Shown: positions 17,940-28,197 of the stretch, piece by piece | Layout: each line of letters opens with the position of its first letter | Position numbering within the stretch: position 1 is the stretch's first letter | Source of the DNA: DAOSXA01 sp964526835 | GTDB lineage: Bacteria; Zixibacteria; MSB-5A5; GN15; FEB-12 | Direction of reading: 5' to 3' | NCBI GenBank assembly: GCA_964526835.1 | Contig: CAZGMK010000001.1 | Coordinates: 1-64,000, forward strand | Length of the DNA: 64,000 nt | Translations under genes and position numbers: made by a program | The notes under the pieces: model-generated | What the model saw: only the letters and a program-made list of their open reading frames with translations | What the model was told of the DNA's origin: nothing | The model's database searches: none

Positions 17940-18704
17940 CTAGTTCATACCGGGCATTTCGAGTTGGGTCTGGCTATACCCTTCCGGGACCTTGAACTTG
18001 CTGCCGGCGATATCGACTCCTTTGTCGATGCTCAGTAACTCGCTCGTGTTCTTCATCGTGACGCCCATAACCGTCGTCTCCGTGGCCGACTTGACCGGGA
18101 GGCCTTTGATTTTCTGCATCTCCTTGGCGGCTTCGTCGAAGCCGGGCAGGAAGGCCTTGATGGCCTGGGAAGCGCGCATCACCAAATCGCTGTTCACGTC
18201 GACATCCTCGGTGGCCCAGATCGTAGTCTCCGAAGTCGTCATGGCGATCTCAACCTCCATGACGTACTTGGTGCAGCTATAGTCACCGATCTTCTGAGTC
18301 TCCTCAGTCGGGGTGACCTTGGTCTTCATGTGCATCATCTGCATAATGCCCTGAGCCTGAGCCATCGCCGCTGAATCGCCCTCGGCCTGCTTCATGATGA
18401 TATCCTCAAAGGCGCCGATCGGGACCTGGGTGTAGGAATTGTCCTTGTGGTTCAGCATCAGGAGCTCGTTAAGGCCGGTCTTGAAGATAAACGAGGCGGT
18501 GTCGGCCTGATCGACCCGAACCTGGTCACCCGAGAGCCAGTACGTAGCCGTGTCATCGTGGGCAGGGAACTGCTGTCCCTGCATCTGATAGGCGTCAACA
18601 TGCACCGCATAAGTCATTTTGGTGCCGGCCTGGGCCATGATCGGCAGCGTGAGCAACACCAGGATCACCAACCCCAGTCGGGTTGTGGCTGTTCGTGAAG
18701 TCAT
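17940..18704 (-). CDS. Secreted DUF4412-like protein
   Basis: A 254-residue protein with a GGAGG ribosome binding site seven bases before the ATG. Residues 1-26 form a signal peptide (LVLLTLPIMAQA). The mature part begins as an LolA-like or DUF4412-like beta domain: TYAVHVDAY, then YWLSGDQVRVDQAD, then a stretch describing a bound-state-like strand FIFKTGLNELLML. A later DYSCTKYVMEVEI segment and a C-terminal KVPEGYSQTQL segment are typical of DUF4412. The role is unknown; a periplasmic or outer-membrane-associated location is likely. It appears monocistronic. Confidence 0.75.
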   Translation of the reverse strand: MTSRTATTRLGLVILVLLTLPIMAQAGTKMTYAVHVDAYQMQGQQFPAHDDTATYWLSGDQVRVDQADTASFIFKTGLNELLMLNHKDNSYTQVPIGAFEDIIMKQAEGDSAAMAQAQGIMQMMHMKTKVTPTEETQKIGDYSCTKYVMEVEIAMTTSETTIWATEDVDVNSDLVMRASQAIKAFLPGFDEAAKEMQKIKGLPVKSATETTVMGVTMKNTSELLSIDKGVDIAGSKFKVPEGYSQTQLEMPGMN

Positions 18705-18942
18705 TCTTTCCTCCGTAAGTCCTTAGGTTACAGTTGCATTCTTCCTTGCACGCGGGATTTGCCTTGGTTGACAAGAACCCCGCCTTCGGCAACACCCGAT
18801 TCGATAAACCTGTCTGAATCGGCGCCCGGCGTCATTAACGACGCCCAAGCTATGGCAAGATCGTAGGCAGGACAAGACTTTTTTGGGGAGACCCTGACGT
18901 TGCCCGGCGGCCTACCCGCAACCGGCGTATGCCCGTCGGGTA

Positions 18943-18970
18943 TTGACTTTTCCGGCGATTGGAGTATCTT
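18943..18970 (+). promoter_or_regulatory. Putative promoter of the M4 metalloprotease gene
   Basis: TTGACT and TATCTT with a 16-base spacer, in the 384-bp gap between divergent genes at 18704 (minus) and 19089 (plus). It would give a leader of about 110 bases. I see no gene or structured element in the rest of that gap. Confidence 0.4.
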
Positions 18971-19088
18971 TCCCGCAGCCTGTAGGCTCAAGCGGGCAAT
19001 TCTGTTGTGCAGCTTGGGTTTGCGGATATCAGTTTGCACCAATTACTACTGGTTTCACCACGGGCTTTGGTCTTATACAGGATACTGA

Positions 19089-22000
19089 ATGAGGAGTTTC
19101 GCTAGTCTTCTTTCTTGCCTGGTGTTGTTTACCGTTCTCTCGGTGGCAGTGCCGGCCGCCGAAACGTTCTATGGCGCCGCCGACCCTGAGAATGATCCGG
19201 ATGTCCGGATGTTTCGCCGCGATTCACGCGGCGGCGTCAGTTTTCTCGCCGGCAGTCTTCAAGCCCCGGTCAAAGGCAAGAGTCATCCTGAAGCGTTGCT
19301 GGACTACATCTGCCGACATCCGGGGTACTTCCGCCTCGATTCTCCGGCAAGCTCGCTCTCACCGGTCAGGATGGAAACCGACGCCCTCGGCATAGTGCAC
19401 GTCAGAACGAGTCAGCACCACCGGGGTATCCCCGTGGTGGGCGGCGAGTTGATCGGACATTTCGATTCCGCCGGGCGGCTGCAGACGATCAACGGCTATA
19501 CCTACTCCGGAATTACTGTGGAAACAAATCCCGGCGTCACCGCAGACAATGCCCTTCTGATCGCCGGAGCTGACCTGGAATCGTTTTTCGGCGCCGGATC
19601 GCCGGATGATCCGCAGCTGGTGGTCCTGCCCTGGAACGACCGATATCATCTGTGCTGGCGGCTCTGGTTGCTCTCCCAGGCGCCCCCGGGTCGCTGGGAG
19701 TACTATGTTGACGCTCACTCGGGCGAGATCGTGCTCAAGGCTAACCGAATCAAGGAGGCCCCGGCTATCGGCTCAGGCATCGGTGTGATGGGGCAGTGGC
19801 GGTACCATATTGATACGGAGCAGGACGGGTACATGTATCTGCTGGTCGACTATACTCGCCGCGCCGACAACAATGTCCACGGCCACGACGGACTGATGCC
19901 CGACAGCGGCTTTATCCAGACCAATACCGCGACCACGACATTGCCCGGCAGCGTCGCCATCGACGGCAACAACGAATGGATCGCCCCCAGTCAAGGCCCG
20001 GCGGTGGACGCCCACGTTTACACGAGCCTGATATACGACTACTGGAACCATCACCTGGGAAGGAACGGCTACAATGACAGCGGAGCATCGATGCTGACAA
20101 TCGTCGGCTATTCCGGCTCCGGCTATAACAACGCCTACTGGGATGGAAGCAGGGTAGTCATCTGGGCTCCGTCCGGCAATTATCGTTCCTTGGCCGGCTG
20201 TCCGGACGTCCTTGCCCACGAATGGGCGCATGCCCTTACCGAATACTGCTCCGACCTGGTCTACCAGGGCGAGCCGGGGGCCCTCAACGAGGCTTTCTCC
20301 GATATGATGGGGGCGGCCTTTGAGTTTGCTCACGACTCGCTCGATGATCCCGATTGGCTGGCCGGCGAGAACGGTACTCTCGACGGCGCAGGGTTCCGCG
20401 ATATGGCGGAGCCGCACGCCTTCGGCGACCCGGACTACTACGGTTCCTCTGACCCGTACTGGTTCGATACCGAGGGTTGCGAGCCCACGTTCTCCAATGA
20501 TTGGTGTGGTGTCCACTCCAACAGCGGGGTCGGGAATAAGTGGTTCCACTTGCTGTCCGACGGCGGCAACCACTATGGCGCCAGCGTCACCGGAATTGGC
20601 GTGCAGAATGCCATCAGGATCGCCTACCGGGCCAATCGGTATTACTGGACCTCCCATACCGACTACCACAATGCTGCTCTCGGAACCATAGCTGCCGCGC
20701 AGGACCTTGACACCACCGACGTCTGGACAATGCGAACAGCCGCCGCCTGGAACGCCGTGGGTGTCGCTACCCCCGGTCCGTCACTGGTCTTCGACTACCC
20801 CGACAGCCTGCCGTTTCTGTTGCCGTTCTTTCAGCCGGATTCCTTCCGAATTATCGTAAGGGGTACCCTCGGTGGTACTCCCATTGCCGGTTCGGCTCGC
20901 CTGCACTACCGCGTCGACGGCGGCTCCTGGACAACCGCCTTGCCGACGCAGACATCGCCCAATCGCTATGTTGCGGTTATCCCGGCCCAGGCATGCGGGG
21001 CTGAAGTTCAATACTACGTCAGCGCTCAGGAGTTGTCCGGACAGACGCTCTACGATCCCGACCCCGACCAACCCCGTCGCGCCTTTCCAGTGACCGAGGT
21101 GACCACTGTCTTTTCGGACAGCGGCGAATCCGCGGACGGCTGGACGGTGTCGGGGGACGCGCTGGATGGTCACTGGGAGCAGGGCGTTCCGGCGGGCGGC
21201 GGCGATCGCGGGGACCCACCGTCCGATTTCGATGGCTCCGGAAGTTGCTGGTTGACCGGTAACCGCTATGGCAACTCGGATGTCGACGACGGCTTCACCA
21301 GCCTGGTATCGCCGATCATCGATGTTTCGGGTTCCGATGCCATGATCCATTACGCCCGCTGGTATTCCAACAGCACCGGCGCGAGCCCATATGCAGACAC
21401 GATGTTCGTCCATGTCTCCGTTGACAGCGGGAGCACCTGGACCGAAGTCGAAGCCGTGGGACCGGTCGAGCAGGCCAACGGCGGCTGGTTCACTCACAGC
21501 TTTTGGCTGAGCGAATTTGTCCAGCCGTCCGGCGGTCTGAGACTGCGCTTCGACGTCTCCGACTACGGCGAACCGTCTATCGTCGAAGCCGGACTCGATG
21601 CCATCCGGGTCGAGCGCTATGCCTGTAGCTTGCCCCCGGTGACGATTGTCACCGACTCCCTGCCGGCCTGGACCACAGGACATCAATACTTGCAGCAATT
21701 GCAGGCGACAGGCGGAGTCGGCCCACTGATCTGGACCGAAGAGGGTACAGCGCTCTCCGAAAGCGGGCTTGCGTTATCTCCCGATGGGAGAGTGTCCGGA
21801 ATCCCGGTGGTCCCACAGACCATAGATTTCTCAGTCCGTGTGACCGACTCCCTGCAACAGGCCGCTGTGCGCGAATTCAGCCTGCAGATCAATCCGCCCG
21901 TCGAGATAACGACAGAGTCGCTGCCCGACTGGACTGTCGATGCTCCCTACCTTCAGTCGCTCGCGGCCGACGGGGGCACAGGAGACCTTGCCTTCGAAGA

Positions 22001-22943
22001 TGTCGGAATGCGACTGGGACAGGTCGGCCTGACCCTGACCGGTGACGGCAGTATTCAGGGCCCGCCCACCGACACCGGGCATGTAGTGTGCACTCTGAAA
22101 GTCACCGATCAGGTTGGCGACTGGGATCAGGTTAGCCTCGAATTCCGAATCAATCCGGGCATCCGGATCATTACCGACAGTCTACCCCAGTGGACGATCG
22201 GATTTGCATACGAACAGACCATTGTGGCGACCGGTGGTACCGGCGCCCTGACTTTCTCCGACGTGACCGGCGGTTTCATTGGCAACGGCCTGGTGCTTTC
22301 GTCCGACGGTGTTCTGTCAGGAGTTCCCGTGGTCTCGGGGGTACTTCAGTTGGCTGTTGCCGTGTCCGATGAGGGCGGCCACTCGACCGGACAAGTCTTC
22401 GACCTGGTCCTGAACGACGTTGTCTCGATCCCGGACCAGAGTCTGCCGTACCTGCACGCCGGCCAGCCCTACCTTTGCTCCTTGCAGGTGTCGGGAGGCA
22501 CGCCGCCGCTAACATTCGAAGACATCGATAGCGCTCTGATCGAGCAGGGACTTGTCCTCTCAAATGCAGGAGTCATCACAGGAGATCCGCTCGACTCTTC
22601 ATCAATCAGTTTCACCTTGGGGGTGAGCGACCTGCTTGGTTCCGCTGCCGAAGCGACCCTCACAATCCTGCCGGCGCCGGACTTCATTTGCGGCGACCTC
22701 AACGACAGCGGGCAGATTCCGGACATCACCGATCTGATCTACATGGTCGAGTACATGTTCAACTTCGGTGATCCTCCGGTGGTGATCGAAGCCGCGGATG
22801 TAAACGCCAGCGGCGGTCTGCCGGATATCACCGACCTGATCTACATGGTAGAGTATATGTTCAACGACGGACCTGACCTGAATTGTCCCGAGGCTCCGTC
22901 GCTCTCCGCGCCCGAACCCGGCCGGCCATCGGGCGGCAGATAG
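19089..22943 (+). CDS. Secreted M4 (thermolysin-family) metalloprotease with Ig-like repeats and dockerin
   Basis: A 1284-residue exported protease. A signal peptide covers 1-23, and about 30-190 is the propeptide (FTP/PepSY type). The catalytic domain is about 190-560: zinc motif HEWAH with His377, Glu378 and His381; third ligand Glu401 in NEAFSD, exactly 24 residues after His377 as in thermolysin; and the catalytic His476 in the GVHSNSG motif. A jelly-roll-like domain (about 670-860) follows, then four putative Ig repeats (each with a TDSLPxWTxGxxYxQ-like opening) to about 1205 and a dockerin-like pair. It should be an active secreted endopeptidase. The tail suggests attachment or secretion through the dockerin-like cassette shared with its neighbours. 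Confidence 0.92.
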   Translation: MRSFASLLSCLVLFTVLSVAVPAAETFYGAADPENDPDVRMFRRDSRGGVSFLAGSLQAPVKGKSHPEALLDYICRHPGYFRLDSPASSLSPVRMETDALGIVHVRTSQHHRGIPVVGGELIGHFDSAGRLQTINGYTYSGITVETNPGVTADNALLIAGADLESFFGAGSPDDPQLVVLPWNDRYHLCWRLWLLSQAPPGRWEYYVDAHSGEIVLKANRIKEAPAIGSGIGVMGQWRYHIDTEQDGYMYLLVDYTRRADNNVHGHDGLMPDSGFIQTNTATTTLPGSVAIDGNNEWIAPSQGPAVDAHVYTSLIYDYWNHHLGRNGYNDSGASMLTIVGYSGSGYNNAYWDGSRVVIWAPSGNYRSLAGCPDVLAHEWAHALTEYCSDLVYQGEPGALNEAFSDMMGAAFEFAHDSLDDPDWLAGENGTLDGAGFRDMAEPHAFGDPDYYGSSDPYWFDTEGCEPTFSNDWCGVHSNSGVGNKWFHLLSDGGNHYGASVTGIGVQNAIRIAYRANRYYWTSHTDYHNAALGTIAAAQDLDTTDVWTMRTAAAWNAVGVATPGPSLVFDYPDSLPFLLPFFQPDSFRIIVRGTLGGTPIAGSARLHYRVDGGSWTTALPTQTSPNRYVAVIPAQACGAEVQYYVSAQELSGQTLYDPDPDQPRRAFPVTEVTTVFSDSGESADGWTVSGDALDGHWEQGVPAGGGDRGDPPSDFDGSGSCWLTGNRYGNSDVDDGFTSLVSPIIDVSGSDAMIHYARWYSNSTGASPYADTMFVHVSVDSGSTWTEVEAVGPVEQANGGWFTHSFWLSEFVQPSGGLRLRFDVSDYGEPSIVEAGLDAIRVERYACSLPPVTIVTDSLPAWTTGHQYLQQLQATGGVGPLIWTEEGTALSESGLALSPDGRVSGIPVVPQTIDFSVRVTDSLQQAAVREFSLQINPPVEITTESLPDWTVDAPYLQSLAADGGTGDLAFEDVGMRLGQVGLTLTGDGSIQGPPTDTGHVVCTLKVTDQVGDWDQVSLEFRINPGIRIITDSLPQWTIGFAYEQTIVATGGTGALTFSDVTGGFIGNGLVLSSDGVLSGVPVVSGVLQLAVAVSDEGGHSTGQVFDLVLNDVVSIPDQSLPYLHAGQPYLCSLQVSGGTPPLTFEDIDSALIEQGLVLSNAGVITGDPLDSSSISFTLGVSDLLGSAAEATLTILPAPDFICGDLNDSGQIPDITDLIYMVEYMFNFGDPPVVIEAADVNASGGLPDITDLIYMVEYMFNDGPDLNCPEAPSLSAPEPGRPSGGR

Positions 22944-22946
22944 GTC

Positions 22947-22974
22947 TTGCCACCATCGCGACACACCCTATATT
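22947..22974 (+). promoter_or_regulatory. Putative promoter of the FG-GAP/PKD protein gene
   Basis: TTGCCA and TATATT with a 16-base spacer, beginning four bases after the preceding stop codon. It lies upstream of the chosen GTG start at 23079 but overlaps the longest in-frame reading, which supports the shorter start. Confidence 0.5.
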
Positions 22975-23078
22975 ATAGAGTCAACACGTTCAGCGATGCA
23001 GCATCGTCGCCGGTCAGATCAATATTGCAGTGCGGCCCTGTAATGGATGCCGGGGTCAACAGATCAGGAGTATTTCAA

Positions 23079-25328
23079 GTGGTGAAGAGTATAGCAGCCG
23101 CCGTAGCCTGCCTCATCGGACTAACCCTGTCGGCCGGCGCCCAGGTACCAATAGAGCCGGATCCATTCTGGCAAACCAGCGAAGTCGACGTCTACAGCAC
23201 CGGGATGATATGGGAGGATGCCAATAATGACGGGTTCATCGACGTGTTCTTTTCCAACGGTAATGATATCGTGCTGGCTCCGAATTACATCTACCTGTCT
23301 GACCGGGGCCAATTGCCGGGCTCGGCTTCGTGGGGCTCGCTCAACTCGGAGTATTCCGGACACTGTGCGGTAGGGGACCTCGATGGTGACGGTTTCGTCG
23401 ACTTCATAGCGTCCAATTTCCTAGGCTCAGGTGGGTTCAGCACTCCCAACACTTCTACTGGCTACCTGAATGTCGGCTGGCTGCCGCACCGGTTTCCGGA
23501 TTGGCGTCCGGACGACAGTGTTTACAGTTTCTCCTGTGCCCTCGGCGACCCCGACGGCGATGGCGACCTTGACCTGGCCCTGGCCACCGGCGAGGGCTAC
23601 ACGAATGTGTACACACCTGATTACATATACTTCAATGTCGATGGTGAATTGCAGACCACTCCGGGCTGGATCGGGGCTTCGACGACCGCGATGCTCGATG
23701 TAACCTGGGGCGATGTCGACAACGACGGCGACCTCGACCTCGCTTTCACTGATACCCGCGACGGATCATCGCTGTTCTACAATAACGGCGGGATTATCGA
23801 GACTTCACCCTCGTGGCACTCGTCCGACCATGACCCCGGTAACACAATTGTCTTCGGAGATGTTAACGGCGACGGCTGGCTCGACCTCATTGTAGCTTAC
23901 AATAACCAGCTCGGCGGGTCCGGCAAGTTTCGTGTGTACTGCAATGATGGTTCCGGCAGCCTCGATCCCGACTATGGCTGGGAATCAGCTACCGGGGGCT
24001 ATGGCTCGGGTCTGTCGCTGTACGACTATGACGGCGATGGCGACGACGACCTCGCCGCCGGTCGCTGGTGGGATCAGCCGCGCATCTATGAGAACCTGGG
24101 CGATAGTTTCACCAGCAGCCCGGTGTGGCAGGCGAACCAGGCGACAGTCGTCGAGGAGCTGGCCTGGGTGGACATCGACGGTGATGGGGTGGAGTGCTAT
24201 TCGGACACCTTCGACGTGGCCGACTCAAGGCGCCTGTTCTACACCACTCGACACCCCTTGCACAATATCGACCGGGTGATCGTTGACGGGACTCCGCTGG
24301 TCGATTCGCAGTATTGCTATGATCTGATCTCGGGCTGGGTTTCAATGGGGGTCACGCCGTTCAGCGAGGTAGTGATTGATTACCGATATTCGCACAAGTG
24401 CGATTTGACGGTCGCCAACTGGGACACATGGAATCAGGCCTTCGCCAACACCAATCCGCCGCGAATCCGCATGTTCGCCGACACCAGTGTCGGCTGGGCC
24501 CCTTTGACGGTGCGGTTCAGCGACTCATCGTCCGGGGCTCTGAACTGGACCTGGAACTTCACGGAGAACGACAATGCGGTCGGGCAGACCCCGGAGTTCA
24601 CCTTCACTTCCGGCGGCGTGTACGATGTGGGGCTGGACGTTGAGTTACAGGATGGCCATCATCGCCGGATTGAACCCCTCATGGTTACAGTGCTGGCCGA
24701 TACACTCTACCTGCCGGACACGATTGTCGCCTCGGCGGGCGAGATCGTACTGCCCGTCTACCTGACCAACACGCAGCCGATCAGCCGCCTCATTCTGCCG
24801 ATCTCGTACGGCGGGGGAGAGGTCGAACTTGATTATCTCAGCTTCGACACCGACGGTTGCCGCACGGCTTACCTGGCTGAGGTGGCCTCCAATGGCTACA
24901 ATCCTATGGGCAAGCAAGTGAGCTTTCGCTTTCAGTCCTCCACCGGCGGTACGATAACGCCCCCCCTTCCACCCGGCTCCGGCCCCATCATCAACCTGCA
25001 CTTCGATGCTTCCGGGATGGGAGAGGCTGTGATCGACACGACGAGTTTCGCCGGCAATTCGCTCGACCTGGATTCGCCTTTCGCCGATTACATCCCGAGG
25101 GTTATTGCCGGCGAGGTTCAGGTCGGACAGTGCGCGGATATTGACGGCAACGGCACGGTCGCCGATGTCGCCGATCTCGTCTACCTCGTCTCCTACATGT
25201 TTGGCGGCGGCCCGGCTCCCGTCATGATGTCAGCCGCCAATATCGACGGCGAGGGCGGACTGACAATCGCAGATCTGGTCTATCTGACTGCTTACATGTT
25301 CCAGGGGGGACCCCATCCGATCTGCTGA
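23079..25328 (+). CDS. Secreted FG-GAP/VCBS propeller protein with PKD, cohesin-like and dockerin modules
   Basis: A 749-residue protein. The GTG at 23079 is chosen because AGGAG lies eight bases before it and a signal peptide (VKSIAAAVACLIGLTLSAGA) starts at once; an ATG at 23043 would add 12 residues. Residues about 30-420 contain FG-GAP/VCBS-type propeller repeats with calcium motifs DxDxDGxxD (DGDGDLDLALA, DNDGDLDLAF, DGDGDDDLAAG). A PKD-like domain (about 470-560, PLTVRFSDSSSG, WNFTENDN) is followed by a cohesin-like beta sandwich and the dockerin pair. No catalytic site is seen; a calcium-dependent surface or adhesive role is inferred. Confidence 0.88.
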   Translation: MVKSIAAAVACLIGLTLSAGAQVPIEPDPFWQTSEVDVYSTGMIWEDANNDGFIDVFFSNGNDIVLAPNYIYLSDRGQLPGSASWGSLNSEYSGHCAVGDLDGDGFVDFIASNFLGSGGFSTPNTSTGYLNVGWLPHRFPDWRPDDSVYSFSCALGDPDGDGDLDLALATGEGYTNVYTPDYIYFNVDGELQTTPGWIGASTTAMLDVTWGDVDNDGDLDLAFTDTRDGSSLFYNNGGIIETSPSWHSSDHDPGNTIVFGDVNGDGWLDLIVAYNNQLGGSGKFRVYCNDGSGSLDPDYGWESATGGYGSGLSLYDYDGDGDDDLAAGRWWDQPRIYENLGDSFTSSPVWQANQATVVEELAWVDIDGDGVECYSDTFDVADSRRLFYTTRHPLHNIDRVIVDGTPLVDSQYCYDLISGWVSMGVTPFSEVVIDYRYSHKCDLTVANWDTWNQAFANTNPPRIRMFADTSVGWAPLTVRFSDSSSGALNWTWNFTENDNAVGQTPEFTFTSGGVYDVGLDVELQDGHHRRIEPLMVTVLADTLYLPDTIVASAGEIVLPVYLTNTQPISRLILPISYGGGEVELDYLSFDTDGCRTAYLAEVASNGYNPMGKQVSFRFQSSTGGTITPPLPPGSGPIINLHFDASGMGEAVIDTTSFAGNSLDLDSPFADYIPRVIAGEVQVGQCADIDGNGTVADVADLVYLVSYMFGGGPAPVMMSAANIDGEGGLTIADLVYLTAYMFQGGPHPIC

Positions 25329-25360
25329 CCCCGCCCCCTCCGCGTCCAACCCCCAATGAC

Positions 25361-25388
25361 CGGCCGCGCCGACTACGCGGCGCGGCCG
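25361..25388 (+). terminator. Strong hairpin after the FG-GAP/PKD gene
   Basis: A perfect 11-bp stem, CGGCCGCGCCG against CGGCGCGGCCG, with a six-base loop, 33 bases after the stop codon. No T-run follows, so termination is likely but not certain. Confidence 0.55.
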
Positions 25389-25500
25389 TCCGCCTGGCGG
25401 CCGTACACATTTCGTACGGACAAGGGCTGCATGTCGATCCACAATAGACTTTCCGGATGTGCCCCGATCGCTTACATTGCCCGCCTGACAGGCCACAATA

Positions 25501-26880
25501 ATGAAGGTCACACAGCAACAGCGCCGAGCTCGCACCGACTACACCGAGGGTTCAATCTTCGGTTCCATTCTGAAGATGGGTGTGCCTTCGATGTTCGGCT
25601 TCATCAGCGAGAACATCTATAATCTTGTCGACACCTGGTGGGTGTCGCGCCTTCCCGGCGCCGAAGCCGGCGTTGCCGCCCTCACCTTCTTTGCGACCAT
25701 AAAGTGGCTGTTCTTCTCATTCAATCAATTCGTAGGGCCGGGTTCCGTGGCGATTATCTCCCGGCGTTACGGCGAGAAGGACTACGATCTGGCCGAGACC
25801 GCTATCAAGGAAACGCTGATCCTCAAGCTGGTCTTCGGGGCGGCCTCCGGACTAATCGGCTTCTTCACGATTGAATACATGCTCAGGCTACTGGGGGCGG
25901 AGGGTCAGGCACTGACTGACGGCATCGACTATGGACGGATCATCTTCCTCGGGCTGGCCATAATGTACGCCACTTATTCGATCTACACGGCGTTAAGGAG
26001 CATGGCCAATCCCCGCATGGCTATGTCCCTGATGATCGCGGCGAACCTGCTCAACATGATACTGGATCCCATCCTCATGTTCGGCTACTTCGGTCTGCCG
26101 GCGATGGGTATCAAGGGGGCGGCGGCTGCCTCGGTGCTGTCTTACACGCTCGTCTTCATCGTGGGTCTCGGACTTCTCAATGCCAACCGGGCGAATGTGT
26201 CCTTGCATTGGAGGAGCAAGCACCCCGTAAGCTGGAATGCGATGGTTCGCATAATGCGAATAGGCCTGCCCGCCTGGACCGGATCCCTGTCCTTCTCCAG
26301 CGCCCGCCTGGTTGTCACGCCTATGATAGCGCAGTTCGGCACCGAGATTGTCGCCGCGTACGGCATCTGCAACCGTATCACCCATTTCGGTGTCATGCTC
26401 CTGGTAGGAATCGGGCTGGGGCTGTCCTCCCTCATCGGCCATACCCTCGGCAGCGGCAAGGCCGAACGGGCCAAAAAGACAGCGGACGCTGCGATCCTCA
26501 TGGCCGTGGGCGCTATGACGGTTCTGGGCGCGGCAGCCTATTTCCTGCCGAGCCAGATTATGGGGCTGTTCTTCGAGTCGCCGGAGACAATCGGCTATGG
26601 CGTCACTATTCTGCGTATCATCGCATTCGCATTCCCGTTCCTGGGCGCTTTCCTCATGATCGAGGAGATTCACCAGGGTGTCGGACTCAATACGCCCTCC
26701 ATGTTCATGAACATCCTCCACGCCTGGATACTTCAGGCCGGTCCGATTTTTGTCGCCACGACCGTCCTCGGCATGGGACATCAGGTCATCTGGTGGATCA
26801 TGACGCTGTCTGTTGCGGTCAGCTCGATTATATTCTACTGGTACTATCGCCGGGGACGGTGGTTGACGGTGAAGGTATAA
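25501..26880 (+). CDS. MATE family multidrug/sodium antiporter 1
   Basis: A 459-residue polytopic membrane protein with about 12 predicted hydrophobic segments in two six-helix halves, the layout and length of MATE (NorM/DinF-type) exporters. Recognisable stretches include PSMFGFISENIYNLVDTWWV in helix 1, a GPGSVAIISRRYGEKDY loop and a GLPAWTGSLSFSSARL segment opening the second half. The family exports cationic drugs or metabolites using sodium or proton gradients; the substrate cannot be told. It is followed after 27 bp by a hydrolase gene on the same strand, so it may head a short operon. A second MATE gene lies at 60716-62068. Confidence 0.9.
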   Translation: MKVTQQQRRARTDYTEGSIFGSILKMGVPSMFGFISENIYNLVDTWWVSRLPGAEAGVAALTFFATIKWLFFSFNQFVGPGSVAIISRRYGEKDYDLAETAIKETLILKLVFGAASGLIGFFTIEYMLRLLGAEGQALTDGIDYGRIIFLGLAIMYATYSIYTALRSMANPRMAMSLMIAANLLNMILDPILMFGYFGLPAMGIKGAAAASVLSYTLVFIVGLGLLNANRANVSLHWRSKHPVSWNAMVRIMRIGLPAWTGSLSFSSARLVVTPMIAQFGTEIVAAYGICNRITHFGVMLLVGIGLGLSSLIGHTLGSGKAERAKKTADAAILMAVGAMTVLGAAAYFLPSQIMGLFFESPETIGYGVTILRIIAFAFPFLGAFLMIEEIHQGVGLNTPSMFMNILHAWILQAGPIFVATTVLGMGHQVIWWIMTLSVAVSSIIFYWYYRRGRWLTVKV

Positions 26881-26907
26881 GAGAAGATATGGATTCGGAG
26901 CACAATT

Positions 26908-27639
26908 ATGCCATCCAGAGAAGTCACTGACAGCAGATGGCGAGGCGGGGTCTTCGATTTGTCGGTTATGTACTCCTCAGCCGGTGTCGCCCAGCAGATT
27001 CTCGTGTCCGCAGTCGCCCGGCTCCTGATCGATTGCGGCGACGGGACCCTTAGGGACCTGTTGGAAACCGGAGTTGAGCCGCAGAACCTCGACGCCATCC
27101 TGATCACCCATGGTCACTTCGACCACATGGGTGGCCTGCACGCTCTGCTGGGATACGCAAGGATGAAGTCCCGGATGCGTCCGCTGAAGATCATCCATCC
27201 GGCCGGCGCCATTGAGGTTGTGCAGGCCGTGCGGGCGTTTGAACGCAGTTATGATGATTCCATGCCGTTCGCCATCGAGCGAATCGGCGTTGAAGACGCA
27301 CAGGAACTAAACATCCGAGGGGTCCGTGTACGTCCTGTCAGTATGGTTCACCACGGAAGTCTGGCTGACGGGACAATAACCGCCCCGATACCGGCCGTAG
27401 GATACCGCCTGGAATGCGACGGCGAGACTATCGCGATCACCGGAGATTCCGGCTGGTGCAAGGGCCTGGAGGAACTGGTTGACGGCGCCGACCTGGCGCT
27501 CATCGAGGCCACCTTCAGTGATGACATGGTCATCCTACGGGAAGCCATCGAGCGAGTTCATCTGAATGAGAGCCTGGCTCGTAAGCTCGGAGAGCGGACG
27601 AAGAGATTCATGCTGGTGCACCGCGCCGGCACAACCTGA
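26908..27639 (+). CDS. Metallo-beta-lactamase-fold hydrolase (RNase Z-like)
   Basis: A 243-residue soluble protein. The zinc motif HxHxDH is at 68-73 (HGHFDH) and is followed by MGGLHALLGY. Further ligands are likely His in VSMVHHGS and Asp in AITGDSG. The order and length resemble RNase Z/ElaC-type and related phosphodiesterase hydrolases, but the exact substrate is not clear. The last 15 residues are basic. It lies 27 bp after a MATE gene and 13 bp before a small exported protein, so co-transcription is likely. Confidence 0.85.
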   Translation: MPSREVTDSRWRGGVFDLSVMYSSAGVAQQILVSAVARLLIDCGDGTLRDLLETGVEPQNLDAILITHGHFDHMGGLHALLGYARMKSRMRPLKIIHPAGAIEVVQAVRAFERSYDDSMPFAIERIGVEDAQELNIRGVRVRPVSMVHHGSLADGTITAPIPAVGYRLECDGETIAITGDSGWCKGLEELVDGADLALIEATFSDDMVILREAIERVHLNESLARKLGERTKRFMLVHRAGTT

Positions 27640-27652
27640 AGGAGGGACACAT

Positions 27653-28162
27653 ATGAAGACGCCGTATCTGGCTACTCTGCTTGTGCTATTCGTCCTCGCC
27701 TCGACCGGCGCTGAGACGGCGCGAGTGTGGAGCCTGGAAGAAGCCATGTCGAGCATGGCCGACAAGCAGGTCGTTCATCTTCAACATCGGGACAGTGGAA
27801 CACTGAAGGGGCACATTACTGCCTGCGACCTGGAGCAGCGGCGGCTGCAATTTCGCAGGCTGTATCAGATTGATCGTCGCGGTCAGGCGTATGACTTTGA
27901 CGAGTTAGAGGGGCTCTCCTACGAACGGTCCAGCGGACTCAGTGCCAAATGGACTGCGGTCGGTGCCGGGACAGGGTTCGCGCTCGGGGGAATCGTGGCC
28001 TGGTCCATGAGCGATGCTGCAACCGATGGAGGGGAGATTGTGGGAGCCTTTGTCTGGTTGGGCAGTACGATTGTCGGTACGGTCGCAGGACTGGTGTTGC
28101 CGCCCATACTGTCCAGGGAGACAGTGCATTGCCGCTTTGACGGGACCGACAACAGCGATTAG
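27653..28162 (+). CDS. Hypothetical exported protein with a membrane-anchored C-terminal half
   Basis: A 169-residue protein starting at the ATG at 27653, with a GGAGGG ribosome binding site. A signal peptide (LATLLVLFVLASTGAETA) is followed by a soluble region (VVHLQHRDSGTLKGHI, LQFRRLYQID) that could be a small Sm-like beta barrel. Two Gly/Ala-rich hydrophobic segments at about 105-125 and 130-155 look like membrane helices. I do not recognise the family. Close spacing to genes on both sides suggests an operon member. Confidence 0.7.
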   Translation: MKTPYLATLLVLFVLASTGAETARVWSLEEAMSSMADKQVVHLQHRDSGTLKGHITACDLEQRRLQFRRLYQIDRRGQAYDFDELEGLSYERSSGLSAKWTAVGAGTGFALGGIVAWSMSDAATDGGEIVGAFVWLGSTIVGTVAGLVLPPILSRETVHCRFDGTDNSD

Positions 28163-28197
28163 ACCTGTCACTTCCTGCAGCAAGAAGGATTTGGATA